From Ectothiorhodospiraceae bacterium (lineage in GTDB: Bacteria; Pseudomonadota; Gammaproteobacteria; HK1): a stretch of DNA of 64,000 bases. The first letter of the stretch is position 1. The number at the start of each line of letters is the position of its first letter. Location: the NCBI GenBank assembly GCA_024234875.1, contig JACKNM010000020.1:24532-88531 (forward strand), given 5' to 3'. Below are positions 55,813-64,000 of the stretch, one piece after another. A program made the translations under genes and the position numbers. The notes below the pieces were generated by a model that ran no database searches, was not told the origin of the DNA, and was given only the letters and a program-made list of their open reading frames with translations.

Positions 55813-57434
55813 GCCGCCACTGCCCCCTGGCGTCGCGGGTCGACGAACACGATGCGGAAGGTGCAACCGCGCTCGGTCGGAAGGTGGAACAGCGACGCCT
55901 GGTTGCCCTCGCACATCTCGCGCGCGATGAACAACCCGAGCCCCGTGCCGTCGGCCCGCGTGGTGAAGAATGGCTCGAAGATCTGCTCCGCCGCCTCCGG
56001 CGGCAGGCCGGGCCCGTCGTCCTCGACCTCGAGGAAGGGGCGCCGGGTGTCGGCGGTGATGCCGCCACGAAGCACGATCCGACACTGCTCGCCACCGTGG
56101 CGCAGCGCGTTCTCACAGAGATTCCACAGCACCTGGCGAAGCTGGCTCGGGTCGACCCGCACGCGGAGATCCGGCGGCTCCAGCTCGACGACGAGCTGCT
56201 CGGCCTGCGCCTTGGTGCCGGAGACGAACTCCGAGACGAACGTGGACACCCACGGCGCGAGATCCAGCATCTCCGGGGTCGCCGCCTTGCCGCGCCCGAG
56301 CTGCAAGACATTCTCGACGATGCCGTTCATGCGCTCGGCGTTGTCGCGAATGATGTGGATCAGACGACGGTCTGCCTTGTCCAGGTGCTCGGACTCGGCG
56401 AGCAGCTGGTTGGCGTGACTCACCGCGGCCAGCGGGTTGCGAATCTCGTGGGCGATGCTGGCGGCGAGGCGACCGAGCGAGGCGAGCTTGAGCTGGTGCG
56501 CGCGCTGGGTCATCGCCGCCACGTCCTCGAGGAACACCACCACCCCGTCGTCGGCGTCGGGGCCGATGGCGGCGAACGAGGCCTGCACGCGGATGTGGCC
56601 GCCGTCGGGCTGGTGGATGTAGGTCGCGTGCTCGGGGTCCGCCCGCCACCGGTGGAGCAGACCGACGACGCCAGGGGCCACGCCGTCGAGGTGTGCGCCG
56701 ACCGGCTGGCTGGCGAGCCCGAGGAGGCGTTGTGCCGACTTGTTCATGACCCGGATGCGTTGCTCACCGTCGATGGCGAGGATCCCCGACTGCATGCGCT
56801 GGATGATGTGGTCGTTGAGCTGGGCGAGGTTCGCCAGATCCACCTCGCGTCTGGCCGCCAGCGCCTCGCTGGCCCGAATCCGGCGCGCCGAGAGATGCGC
56901 GAGATAAGCGGTGGCGAAGAACGCCGCGCCGAGCATGCCCGCGTGCGGATAATTGAGCGCCGGGAACGGGTCGTACAACCACACCGCGAGCTGCTGGGCG
57001 AGCACGGCCATCGAGGCGATCGCCGCGAACAGGATGGCGATGCGGCCGTCGGTGAGGATGCTGCCGCCCGCGATCGCCACCACCAGCAGCATCCCGAAGC
57101 CGCTGGCGACGCCGCCGCTCGCGTGCATCATCGTGGTGATGGCGACGATGTCGGCCACCACCTGCACGAACACCTGGAACCCGAAGGCCGGCCACCGCCA
57201 GTAGCTCGCCGTCGCACTCAGCAGGGCGAACAGCCAGTAGCCGATGGTGGCGACGCGAAACAGCTCGACGTCGAACTCGCCGCGGGGCGCGGGATCGAGC
57301 CGCCACACCACCAGCGCCACCAGCAAGGTGGCCAGCACCACGCGGTAGGCATTGAAGTAGCCGAGCGGCGTCCACGCCGGGCCGGCCCGCGCCGCGGAAT
57401 CGAGCTCGACCTCGGTGAGAGCAGTGGCGGCCAT
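55809..57434 (-). CDS. pilS: Sensor histidine kinase PilS
   Basis: 541 residues. Six membrane helices in the first 180 residues, a PAS domain (MQSGILAIDGEQRIRVMNKSAQRLLG), H-box LAASIAHEIRNPLAAVSHANQLL and an ATPase domain (VLWNLCENALRHG N-box, DDGPGLPP G1). Senses pilin levels in the membrane in Pseudomonas and phosphorylates PilR. The 200-bp gap to sucC contains an overlapping TATGCT pair at 57544-57554 that may be the sucC -10. Confidence 0.94.
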   Translation of the reverse strand: MAATALTEVELDSAARAGPAWTPLGYFNAYRVVLATLLVALVVWRLDPAPRGEFDVELFRVATIGYWLFALLSATASYWRWPAFGFQVFVQVVADIVAITTMMHASGGVASGFGMLLVVAIAGGSILTDGRIAILFAAIASMAVLAQQLAVWLYDPFPALNYPHAGMLGAAFFATAYLAHLSARRIRASEALAARREVDLANLAQLNDHIIQRMQSGILAIDGEQRIRVMNKSAQRLLGLASQPVGAHLDGVAPGVVGLLHRWRADPEHATYIHQPDGGHIRVQASFAAIGPDADDGVVVFLEDVAAMTQRAHQLKLASLGRLAASIAHEIRNPLAAVSHANQLLAESEHLDKADRRLIHIIRDNAERMNGIVENVLQLGRGKAATPEMLDLAPWVSTFVSEFVSGTKAQAEQLVVELEPPDLRVRVDPSQLRQVLWNLCENALRHGGEQCRIVLRGGITADTRRPFLEVEDDGPGLPPEAAEQIFEPFFTTRADGTGLGLFIAREMCEGNQASLFHLPTERGCTFRIVFVDPRRQGAVAA

Positions 57435-57637
57435 GTCGACCCGTTACTCTAGCAGTCCTCGACGGCACACGCGGGGGCCGGTCGGCGCCGGCGGCCATCG
57501 GGCCGCACGTCGGGTCGGGCGGTCCCCGGTTGCACCGCAACAATATGCTATGCTCCTCGGTCGCGCCGGCCGGCGGCACCGCCGTGGACGCAGCGCGAGC
57601 CGTATCGAGCCCGAGGTCCGCAACCGAGAGAGCCCGG

Positions 57638-58801
57638 ATGAATCTGCACGAGTACCAGTCGAAGGGGTTGCTCGCCGAGTACGGTGTGCCGGTGCCCCGC
57701 GGAGAGGCAGCGCGCACCCCCGACGAGGCACGCGCCAAGGCCGCGAGCCTCGGCGGTGACGCATGGATGGTCAAGGCCCAGGTGCACGCCGGCGGTCGCG
57801 GCAAGGCCGGCGGCGTGAAGAAGGCCGGGAGCCTCGACGACGTGGCGAAGCTCGCCGGCGAGATGCTCGGCCGCCGTCTGGTCACCAAGCAGACCACCGC
57901 CGAGGGGCAGCCGATCAACGAGGTGCTGGTCGAGACCACCACCTCGATCGGTCGCGAGCTGTATCTGAGCTTGCTCGTCGACCGCGCGCGGCGTCAGGTC
58001 GCGATCATGGCCTCGGCCGCCGGTGGCATGGACATCGAGGAGGTCGCGGCCACCGAGCCGGAGAAGATCGTCACCGAGTTCGTGGACCCCGCGGCGGGCC
58101 TTCAGCCGTATCAGTGCCGGCGCATCGGCTTCGCGCTCGGCCTCGACGGCGCACAGCGCAAGTCGATGGCCCAGATTCTCACGGCGCTCTACCGGCTGTT
58201 CTGCGAGCGCGACCTGTCGATGCTCGAGCTCAACCCGCTGGTGGTGACCGGTGACGGCGCGCTGCTCGCGCTCGACGCCAAGGTCAACCTCGACGACAAC
58301 GCGCTCTATCGCCATCCGGAGCTCGAGAAGCTCGCCGACCACTCGCAAGAGGACGAGAAGGAGGTCAAGGCGAAGCAGTTCGACCTCAACTACGTCACCC
58401 TCGACGGCAACATCGCCTGCATGGTGAACGGCGCCGGCCTCGCGATGGGCACGATGGACATCATCAAGCTCCACGGCGGGGAGCCGGCGAACTTCCTCGA
58501 CGTCGGCGGCGGGACCGATGCGACCAAGGTCGCCGAGGCGTTCAAGCTGATCGTCTCCGATGCCAAGGTGCAGGCCATCCTGGTCAACATCTTCGGCGGC
58601 ATCGTGCGCTGCGACCTGATCGCCGAGGGCATCATCAAGGCGGTGCAGGAAGTGGGTGTGACGGTGCCGGTGGTCGTCCGGCTGGAAGGCACCAACGTCG
58701 AGCGCGGGCGCGAGCTGCTCGCGGGAAGCGGGCTGGCGGTGATCGCGGCCGAGTCCCTCGAGGACGCGGCGCGCAAGGTCGTCGCGGCCGCCGCCGGTTG
58801 A
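57638..58801 (+). CDS. sucC: Succinate--CoA ligase, beta subunit
   Basis: 387 residues. ATP-grasp domain from MNLHEYQSKGLLAEYGVPVPRG; VKAQVHAGGRGKAGGVK, ELNPLVV, then the C-terminal CoA-ligase part FLDVGGGTDATKVAEAFKLI and NIFGGIVRCDLIAEGI. With SucD it makes succinate and ATP (or GTP) from succinyl-CoA in the citric acid cycle. 19 bp before sucD. Confidence 0.97.
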   Translation: MNLHEYQSKGLLAEYGVPVPRGEAARTPDEARAKAASLGGDAWMVKAQVHAGGRGKAGGVKKAGSLDDVAKLAGEMLGRRLVTKQTTAEGQPINEVLVETTTSIGRELYLSLLVDRARRQVAIMASAAGGMDIEEVAATEPEKIVTEFVDPAAGLQPYQCRRIGFALGLDGAQRKSMAQILTALYRLFCERDLSMLELNPLVVTGDGALLALDAKVNLDDNALYRHPELEKLADHSQEDEKEVKAKQFDLNYVTLDGNIACMVNGAGLAMGTMDIIKLHGGEPANFLDVGGGTDATKVAEAFKLIVSDAKVQAILVNIFGGIVRCDLIAEGIIKAVQEVGVTVPVVVRLEGTNVERGRELLAGSGLAVIAAESLEDAARKVVAAAAG

Positions 58802-58820
58802 ACCAGGAGTCGGAAGCCAA

Positions 58821-59696
58821 ATGAGCGTACTGGTCGACAAGAGCACCCGCGTCATCTGCCAGGGATTCACCGGCCGGCAGGGAACGTTCCACTCCGAGCA
58901 GGCGATCGCCTACGGCACCAACTTCGTCGGCGGGGTGACCCCCGGCAAGGGTGGTGAGCGTCATCTCGACCGCCCGGTCTTCGACACCGTGCACGACGCG
59001 GTGCGCGAGACCGGCGCCACCGCGAGCATGATCTACGTGCCCGCCGCCTTCGCGGCCGACGCCATCCTGGAAGCCGCGAGCGCGGGCATCGAGGTGGTCG
59101 CCTGCATCACCGAGGGCATTCCGGTGCTCGACATGCTGCGGGTCAAGGCGGCGTTGATGCGTTACCCCGAGACTCGCCTCATCGGCCCCAACTGCCCGGG
59201 AATCATCACCCCCGGTGGCTGCAAGATGGGCATCATGCCCGGGCACATTCACAAACCCGGCGTGATCGGCATCGTGTCGCGCTCCGGCACCCTGACCTAC
59301 GAGGCGGTCCACCAGACCACCGGCAACGGGCTCGGCCAGAGCACGTGCATCGGAATCGGCGGTGACCCCATCAACGGCATGAACTTCGTCGACTGCCTGC
59401 GCCTGTTCCAGGACGACCCGGGCACCGAGGGCATCGTGATGGTGGGCGAGATCGGCGGCAACGCCGAGGAGGACGGCGCCAGGTTCATCGCCGAGCACGT
59501 CTCCAAGCCGGTCGTCGCCTACATCGCTGGCGTCACCGCGCCGCCCGGACGGCGCATGGGCCACGCGGGCGCCATCATCGCCGGCGGCAAGGGCACGGCG
59601 GACGCGAAGTTCGAGGCGCTGGAGGCGGCGGGGGTGAAGACCGTGCGCTCACCGGCCCAGATCGGCACCGCGATGCGCGAGGCCCTCGGGCGCTGA
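58821..59696 (+). CDS. sucD: Succinate--CoA ligase, alpha subunit
   Basis: 291 residues. Rossmann CoA-binding N-terminus (CQGFTGRQGTFHSEQAIAYGT), ITEGIPVLDM, GPNCPGIITPG and the phosphorylated-His motif GHAGAIIAGGKGTADAK. AGGAG lies before the ATG. Forms the heterodimer or heterotetramer with SucC. Confidence 0.97.
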   Translation: MSVLVDKSTRVICQGFTGRQGTFHSEQAIAYGTNFVGGVTPGKGGERHLDRPVFDTVHDAVRETGATASMIYVPAAFAADAILEAASAGIEVVACITEGIPVLDMLRVKAALMRYPETRLIGPNCPGIITPGGCKMGIMPGHIHKPGVIGIVSRSGTLTYEAVHQTTGNGLGQSTCIGIGGDPINGMNFVDCLRLFQDDPGTEGIVMVGEIGGNAEEDGARFIAEHVSKPVVAYIAGVTAPPGRRMGHAGAIIAGGKGTADAKFEALEAAGVKTVRSPAQIGTAMREALGR

Positions 59697-59739
59697 GTGC
59701 GTCGGCTGACATCTTTCGCCCAACGAGGCGTCGAGGACG

Positions 59740-60078
59740 ATGAAAAAGGTCGAGGCGATCATCAAGCCGTTCAAGCTCGACGACGTGCGCGAGGCGTTGT
59801 CGGAGATCGGGATCACCGGCATGACGGCCACCGAGGTCAAGGGTTTCGGCCGCCAGAAGGGCCACACCGAGCTCTATCGCGGCGCGGAGTACGTGGTCGA
59901 CTTCCTGCCGAAGGTCAAGATCGAGGTGGTGGTGCCGGACGACCAGGCCGAGCGCTGTATCGAGGCGATCACCACCGCGGCGCGCACCGGCAAGATCGGT
60001 GACGGCAAGATCTTCGTCACCGCGGTGGAGAAGGTCGTGCGCATCCGCACCGGCGAGGTCGACGAGGCGGCAATCTGA
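59740..60078 (+). CDS. glnB: Nitrogen regulatory protein P-II
   Basis: 112 residues. T-loop TELYRGAEYVVDF with the uridylylated Tyr51, B-loop AARTGKIGDGKIFV. GlnB senses 2-oxoglutarate and glutamine and adjusts NtrB and adenylyltransferase. It could be GlnK, but no amtB follows. Relevant to the urease locus, since urea is a nitrogen source. Confidence 0.94.
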   Translation: MKKVEAIIKPFKLDDVREALSEIGITGMTATEVKGFGRQKGHTELYRGAEYVVDFLPKVKIEVVVPDDQAERCIEAITTAARTGKIGDGKIFVTAVEKVVRIRTGEVDEAAI

Positions 60079-60207
60079 CCGACCGGGGCTGGCTCCACCG
60101 CGCAAGCGGAGGGGCCTGTCCCCTCGCGGGTGACATGGAGTCACCGCACGCGGACGGGAGCTCCGGATCACCCCCCTCGACCGGGTCGGAGAATGGCTTC
60201 GCTCCAA

Positions 60208-60239
60208 CCCGGGGTGGCGCTCCGCTCCACCCGGGCTAC
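60208..60239 (-). repeat. REP-like palindrome, GTAGCCC class
   Basis: The minus strand begins GTAGCCCGGGTGGAGCGG and closes with GCCACCCCGGG; the arms CCCGGGTGG and CCACCCCGGG pair. This is the archetype of the class in this window. The TAG in its head is the bamD stop codon. Between convergent glnB and bamD. Confidence 0.65.
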
Positions 60240-61054
60240 CTGGCGGCGGGGTGATCCGGGTAGTTCATGGCCAGCACGCGCCTGGCGTCGGCCGCGAGCG
60301 CCGGCATGTCCAGCTTCTCGTAGACCTCGACCATGAGCCCGAGGGCATCGGGCACCGCGGTCGTCCCCTGATAGCTCTCGACCACCGTCTTCGCCCGATT
60401 CACCGCCGCCACCAGCGCGCCTCGGCGCATGTAGTACTGGGCGACGTGGATCTCGTGCTTGGCGAGAGTGTCCTTCAAGAACAGCATGCGCTGGGCCGCG
60501 TCGGGCGCGTACTTGCTGTCGGGGAACTTGGACACCAACTCCTCGAAGTCGCGGAACGAGAGCAGCGCCGAGCCGGGGTCACGCTCCGAAGGGTCCTTCG
60601 GCAGGAACCGGTCGACCAGCGACCGCCCGCGGTTGAAGTTCGTCAGGCCCTTGATGTAGTAGGCGTAGTCGACGTTGGGATGCTGCGGGTGGAGCTTGAT
60701 GAAGCGGTCCGCGGCGGCAATGGCCGACGCCGGCTCGTCGTAGCGGTAGTAGGCGTAGGCGACCTCGATCTGCGCCTGCTCGGCCAGGGGACCGAAGGGG
60801 TAACGTGACTCGAGCTTCTGGTAGTAGTCGATGGCGGTCTCGTACTCGCCGTTGTCGAGCTGCTCCTTCGCCGCCGCGTACAGCCGCTGAGCCGACCAGT
60901 TCTTGGTGATGTCCTCCTTCTCGCCCCAGCCGGAGCAGCCGGCGAGCAGAACCGACGCCGCCAGCAGGACCAGCCCGCGCAGCGTACGATCGAGGGCCAC
61001 ACGATGCGGCGCTCGCCGCGGCGTCGAGACGTGAGGAGTGAACGTGTCTGGCAT
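60236..61054 (-). CDS. bamD: Outer membrane assembly lipoprotein BamD
   Basis: 272 residues. Lipobox LLAGC (Cys 40), then five TPR-like repeats beginning YAAAKEQLDNGEYETAIDYYQKLESRYPFGPLAEQAQIEVAYAYY; family blocks FIKLHPQHPNVDYAYYIKGLTNF and FRDFEELVSKFPDSKYAPDA. Essential partner of BamA. The stop is inside a REP repeat. The start could also be a GTG about 18 codons in. Confidence 0.95.
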   Translation of the reverse strand: MPDTFTPHVSTPRRAPHRVALDRTLRGLVLLAASVLLAGCSGWGEKEDITKNWSAQRLYAAAKEQLDNGEYETAIDYYQKLESRYPFGPLAEQAQIEVAYAYYRYDEPASAIAAADRFIKLHPQHPNVDYAYYIKGLTNFNRGRSLVDRFLPKDPSERDPGSALLSFRDFEELVSKFPDSKYAPDAAQRMLFLKDTLAKHEIHVAQYYMRRGALVAAVNRAKTVVESYQGTTAVPDALGLMVEVYEKLDMPALAADARRVLAMNYPDHPAAR

Positions 61055-61108
61055 GCGCGCAAGGGTAGCCGAAGGGGCGTCGCCGGGCCAGGCTCGCGGG
61101 AGCCGGCG

Positions 61109-62071
61109 ATGACGATCACCGCGGGTCCGAGCAGCGGCGAGCCGATGGAGGCGGTGGTGCCGCTCGACCTCGCCGGTGAGCGTCTCGACCGCGCGCTGGG
61201 GCAGGTATTCCCGCAGTTCTCCCGCGGTCGGCTGCAGGTCTGGCTGCGTGACGGGCGCGCCCTGGTCGACGGCCGCGCCGGGCGACCGAGCGAGCGGGTG
61301 CGCGGTGGCGAGCGAATCGCGCTCAGCGGGGTCGACGCGCCGGGGGCGAGCCCCGAATGGGCCGCGGATCCGATCGCACTGCATATCGTCCATGCCGACA
61401 CCGATGTGGTGGTGGTCGACAAGCCTGCCGGCCTGGTGACCCATCCGGGCGCTGGCAACCCCCGCGGCACGCTCGCGAACGCCCTCCTCCACCGCTTCCC
61501 CGAGCTGGCCGCCGTACCGCGTGCCGGGGTGGTGCACCGGCTCGACAAGGACACCTCGGGGCTACTGGTCGTCGCGCGCAGCCTTCCCGCGCATGCAGCG
61601 CTGGTGGCCGCCATCAAGGCGCGCGCGGTGCGGCGCGAGTACCTGGCGGTGGTCCACGGCAGGCCGCCGGCATCGGGCGTCGTCGACGCCCCCATCGGCC
61701 GCCACCCGACCCTTCGCACCCGCATGGCGGTGGTGGCGGCCGGCCGGGACGCCCGCACCCACTTCCGGGTGATCCGCGAGCTTCCGGGCCATGCGGTGCT
61801 CGCGCTCCGACTCGAGTCCGGGCGAACCCATCAGATCCGCGTGCACATGGCGCACCTCGGCCATCCCCTGGTCGGCGACCCGACCTACGCCGGGCGGAGC
61901 GCCCGGCGCGGCGCCACCCGCCTCGATCGCCAGGCGTTGCACGCGACCCGACTCGCCTTCGAGCACCCCGCGAGCGGCGAGGCGTTGGCTTTCGAGAGCC
62001 CGCCGAGCTCGGACATCGTGGCCTTGATCGACGACCTCGCCTGCGTCGAGGCGCGGGAGGACCGCCGGTGA
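61109..62071 (+). CDS. rluD: 23S rRNA pseudouridine synthase RluD
   Basis: 320 residues. N-terminal S4 domain (RLDRALGQVFPQFSRGRLQVWLRDG), DKPAGLVTHPG, the catalytic Asp motif HRLDKDTSGLLVVAR and SGRTHQIRVHMAHLGHPLVGDPTY. Makes pseudouridines 1911, 1915 and 1917 in E. coli. Divergent from bamD, overlapping pgeF by four bases (GTGA). Confidence 0.95.
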   Translation: MTITAGPSSGEPMEAVVPLDLAGERLDRALGQVFPQFSRGRLQVWLRDGRALVDGRAGRPSERVRGGERIALSGVDAPGASPEWAADPIALHIVHADTDVVVVDKPAGLVTHPGAGNPRGTLANALLHRFPELAAVPRAGVVHRLDKDTSGLLVVARSLPAHAALVAAIKARAVRREYLAVVHGRPPASGVVDAPIGRHPTLRTRMAVVAAGRDARTHFRVIRELPGHAVLALRLESGRTHQIRVHMAHLGHPLVGDPTYAGRSARRGATRLDRQALHATRLAFEHPASGEALAFESPPSSDIVALIDDLACVEAREDRR

Positions 62072-62829
62072 CCACCGACCGCGCCGTTCACCCGCCGCTC
62101 GACCTCGTCCGTCCGAGTTGGCCAGCGCCGGCCTGGGTCCGGGCCGTCGCCACGACTCGGGGCGGCGGGGTCAGCGTCGGCCCGTTCGCGAGCCTCAACC
62201 TCGGCGGGGCCGCTGGCGACGACCCGGCGTCGGTCGGCACGAACCGCGACCGGCTTCGCGCGGCGCTCGACCTCCCGGCCGAGCCGTGCTGGCTCGCGCA
62301 GGAGCACGGGACGACCGTCGTCGAGGCCGGCGACGACGCTCGCGGCGCACCTGCGGACGGCAGCGTCGCCCACGCGGCCGGCGTGGTCTGCGCGGTGCTC
62401 ACCGCCGATTGCCTCCCGGTGCTGCTCGTCGACACCCGGAACCGCGCGGTGGCCGCGGTCCATGCCGGGTGGCGAGGCCTCGCCGCCGGTGTCCTCGAAC
62501 GCGGGGTCGATGCCCTGGCCGGCCAGCCGACGGACGTCCTCGCCTGGATCGGGCCGGCCATCGGTCCGGCCGCCTACGAGGTCGGCGACGAGGTCCGCCA
62601 CGCGTTCGTCTCCGATGATCCCCTCGCCACCGCCGCGTTCCGCCCCTCGCCGCGCGGGCGCTGGCTCGCCGACCTCCCGGCACTGGGTCGCGCGCGCCTC
62701 GCCCGCGCCGGCGTGACCAGCGTCCACGGCGGCGAGCATTGCACCCTTTCCGCCCCGGATCGGTTCTTCTCCTATCGCCGTGACGGGACCACCGGACGTA
62801 TGGCGACCCTGATCTGGATCACCAGGTAG
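62068..62829 (+). CDS. pgeF: Purine nucleoside phosphorylase / peptidoglycan editing factor PgeF (YfiH)
   Basis: 253 residues from a GTG. VRAVATTRGGGVSVGPFASLNLG, AVLTADCLPVLLVD with metal-binding Cys, AAVHAGWRGLAAGVLE with His, and EVGDEVRHAF. The DUF152/laccase-like fold removes misplaced L-Ser from cell-wall precursors in E. coli and has purine nucleoside phosphorylase-like activity in related proteins. Confidence 0.92.
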   Translation: MTTDRAVHPPLDLVRPSWPAPAWVRAVATTRGGGVSVGPFASLNLGGAAGDDPASVGTNRDRLRAALDLPAEPCWLAQEHGTTVVEAGDDARGAPADGSVAHAAGVVCAVLTADCLPVLLVDTRNRAVAAVHAGWRGLAAGVLERGVDALAGQPTDVLAWIGPAIGPAAYEVGDEVRHAFVSDDPLATAAFRPSPRGRWLADLPALGRARLARAGVTSVHGGEHCTLSAPDRFFSYRRDGTTGRMATLIWITR

Positions 62830-63178
62830 GCGAGCCGCTCGGCCTCTGGCGGAGTCCGGCCCGACGTCGACGCCAGGAACACCTGACGTCATATATTCTC
62901 TTTTTATTCAAGGCAATAGCGGCGTTTTCTCGAAACTGAATCCGAAAATCCGCCCGTGACCGAGCCCCGCACCCGCTTCCACCTCGCCCGACAAGAAGAC
63001 CCCACAACCCATTGATCCGAAAAGACCGACCATCTCGAAACGACCTCAACACCGGGCGCACCATCGGCGCACACCGCATCTCGCCCCGACCGGGCGTCGC
63101 CGCGCCCTGGCGGGTTGATCGCGGGCCGGGCACCCACATCTATGTGGGCATTCGAAGACCTCTTCCGGGGACCGACCC
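62830..63178 (+). promoter_or_regulatory. pgeF-clpB gap with A+T-rich patch
   Basis: 349 bp without a credible gene. A patch at about 62888-62950 is strikingly A+T-rich for this genome. Two CTCGAAA elements (about 62922 and 63035) resemble the heat-shock -35 (CTTGAAA), but a matching CCCCATNT -10 at proper spacing is not convincing. A small hairpin (CCCACA / TGTGGG) lies at about 63134-63149 in the presumed clpB leader. Confidence 0.35.
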
Positions 63179-64000
63179 ATGCGGATGGACAAGCTGACCA
63201 CCAAGTTCCAGATGGCCCTCGCCGACGCCCAGAGTCTCGCGGTCGGCCGCGACCACCAGTTCATCGAGCCGGTGCACGTGCTCGTCGCCCTACTCGACCA
63301 GCAAGGTGGCACCACGCGCTCGGTCCTCGCCCAGAGCGGCGCCAACGTCAACGCGCTGCGCTCCCAGCTCGGCGATGCGCTCGACCGCCTGCCCCGGGTC
63401 GGCGGCACTGGCGGCGACGTGCAGATCTCCAACGAGCTCGGCCGTCACCTGAACCTCTGCGACAAGCTCGCCCAGCAACGCAAGGACCAGTACATCTCGA
63501 GCGAGCTGTTCGTGCTCGCCTGCCTCGAGTCGGGCGGCAGCGCGAAGGACCTGCTCGAGCGCAACGGCGTCAACCGCCAGGCGGTGGAGCAGGCCATCGA
63601 GCGGCTGCGCGGTGGCGAGGCGGTGTCCGACCCGAACGCCGAGGAGGCACGGCAGGCACTCGAGAAGTACACCATCGACCTCACCGAGCGCGCCGAGCAG
63701 GGCAAGCTCGACCCGGTCATCGGGCGCGACGACGAGATTCGTCGCACCATCCAGGTCCTGCAGCGCCGGACCAAGAACAACCCGGTGCTGATCGGCGAGC
63801 CGGGGGTCGGCAAGACCGCGATCGTCGAGGGGCTGGCCCAGCGCATCGTCAACGGCGAGGTGCCCGAGGGGCTGAAGGGCAAGCGGCTGCTCTCGCTCGA
63901 CATGGGCGCGCTCATCGCCGGCGCAAAGTATCGCGGCGAGTTCGAGGAGCGGATGAAGGCGGTGCTGAACGACCTGGCCAAGCAGCAGGGCCAGATCATC
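63179..64000 (+). CDS. clpB: ATP-dependent disaggregase ClpB, 3'-truncated by the window
   Basis: 274 residues visible. Double N-domain starting MRMDKLTTKFQMALADAQSLAVG, then the first AAA+ domain with Walker A GEPGVGKT at about residues 206-213 and the pore-loop region AGAKYRGEFEERMK. ClpB threads aggregated proteins with help from DnaK. The rest, including the M-domain and second AAA+ domain, lies beyond the window. The start ATG at 63179 matches the family N-terminus. Confidence 0.97.
   Translation, partial: MRMDKLTTKFQMALADAQSLAVGRDHQFIEPVHVLVALLDQQGGTTRSVLAQSGANVNALRSQLGDALDRLPRVGGTGGDVQISNELGRHLNLCDKLAQQRKDQYISSELFVLACLESGGSAKDLLERNGVNRQAVEQAIERLRGGEAVSDPNAEEARQALEKYTIDLTERAEQGKLDPVIGRDDEIRRTIQVLQRRTKNNPVLIGEPGVGKTAIVEGLAQRIVNGEVPEGLKGKRLLSLDMGALIAGAKYRGEFEERMKAVLNDLAKQQGQII

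Noticed and set aside
57530..57554. Full sigma-70 promoter for sucC
   Set aside because: TTGCAC and TATGCT are present, but the spacing (about 13 bp) is too short; only the -10-like hexamers are noted.
63035..63075. Sigma-32 promoter upstream of clpB
   Set aside because: CTCGAAA is close to the -35 consensus, but the nearest CACCAT is about 18 bp away and a poor -10 match.
62819..63139. Minus-strand open frame in the pgeF-clpB gap
   Set aside because: No start signal, no recognisable motif, and it spans the A+T-rich patch with atypical composition; treated as non-coding.

Overview
The window is a gene-dense stretch of about 70 % G+C chromosome from a gammaproteobacterium. Several neighbourhoods are classic for that class: mutL-miaA-hfq-hflX-hflK-hflC-hisZ-purA, bamD / rluD-pgeF-clpB, trmJ / suhB, arsC(yfgD)-wrbA-hda-DUF2066-purM-purN, and pilS-pilR next to pilA. 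A PEP-CTERM protein and sigma-54-type promoters suggest an environmental, probably aquatic or biofilm-forming lineage. The genus cannot be fixed from the sequence. No tRNA, rRNA, CRISPR array or intact transposase gene was seen.

Layout. 1-990: 3' part of a membrane site-2 protease with CBS domains. 1.1-7.0 kb: complete urease locus (HupE/UreJ-type nickel permease, ureD, A, B, C, E, F, G). 7.06-8.63 kb, minus strand: HAF-repeat PEP-CTERM surface protein with a -24/-12 promoter. 9.1-10.5 kb: heme-dependent oxidative N-demethylase-like protein and a VOC protein. 10.5-22.5 kb, minus strand: RNA/DNA housekeeping block (exonuclease, rlmD, mutL, miaA, hfq, hflX, hflK, hflC, DUF2065, hisZ, purA). 22.5-25.5 kb: YdbH/YdbL-type envelope lipid-bridge genes. 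25.46-26.4 kb: an unrecognised island with two divergent, paralogous genes for roughly 65-residue proteins, tandem 17-bp boxes, a sigma-54 promoter and a candidate structured RNA ending in a strong terminator. 26.4-32.1 kb, minus strand: rimI, uracil-DNA glycosylase, pssA, ilvC, ilvN, ilvB. 32.4-35.4 kb: DUF4124 protein, proS, lytic transglycosylase. 35.4-41.3 kb: acylphosphatase, small lipoprotein, arsC-like, wrbA, hda, DUF2066, purM, purN. 41.5-43.1 kb: trmJ / suhB. 43.2-53.3 kb: two converging gene sets for a surface glycan. 53.6-57.4 kb: pilA and its regulators pilR and pilS. 57.6-64 kb: sucC, sucD, glnB, bamD, rluD, pgeF and the start of clpB.

How the parts may work together. The most unusual region is 43-54 kb. 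A type IV pilin with a textbook sigma-54 promoter is followed on the same strand by two overlapping paralogues of large multispanning proteins. Their conserved sequence blocks resemble the TMTC-type GT-C glycosyltransferases of eukaryotes, with TPR-like tails. Around them lie a sugar-nucleotide epimerase, a PLP aminotransferase, a hexapeptide acyltransferase, a membrane-anchored GT2, a GT4 and a flippase-like membrane protein. Together they look like a route to an acylated amino sugar and a lipid-linked donor for modifying pilin or another surface protein; this is inference.

A second theme is a likely shared sigma-54 regulon. A 17-bp box (TGTCGGAATCCTTTACA and variants) lies 50-65 bp upstream of a -24/-12 element both at the PEP-CTERM gene and at the 64-residue gene at 26 kb. 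Repetitive DNA is modest: GTAGCCC- and GTAGGGGCGG-type REP-like palindromes sitting at gene 3' ends, plus two MITE-like elements.
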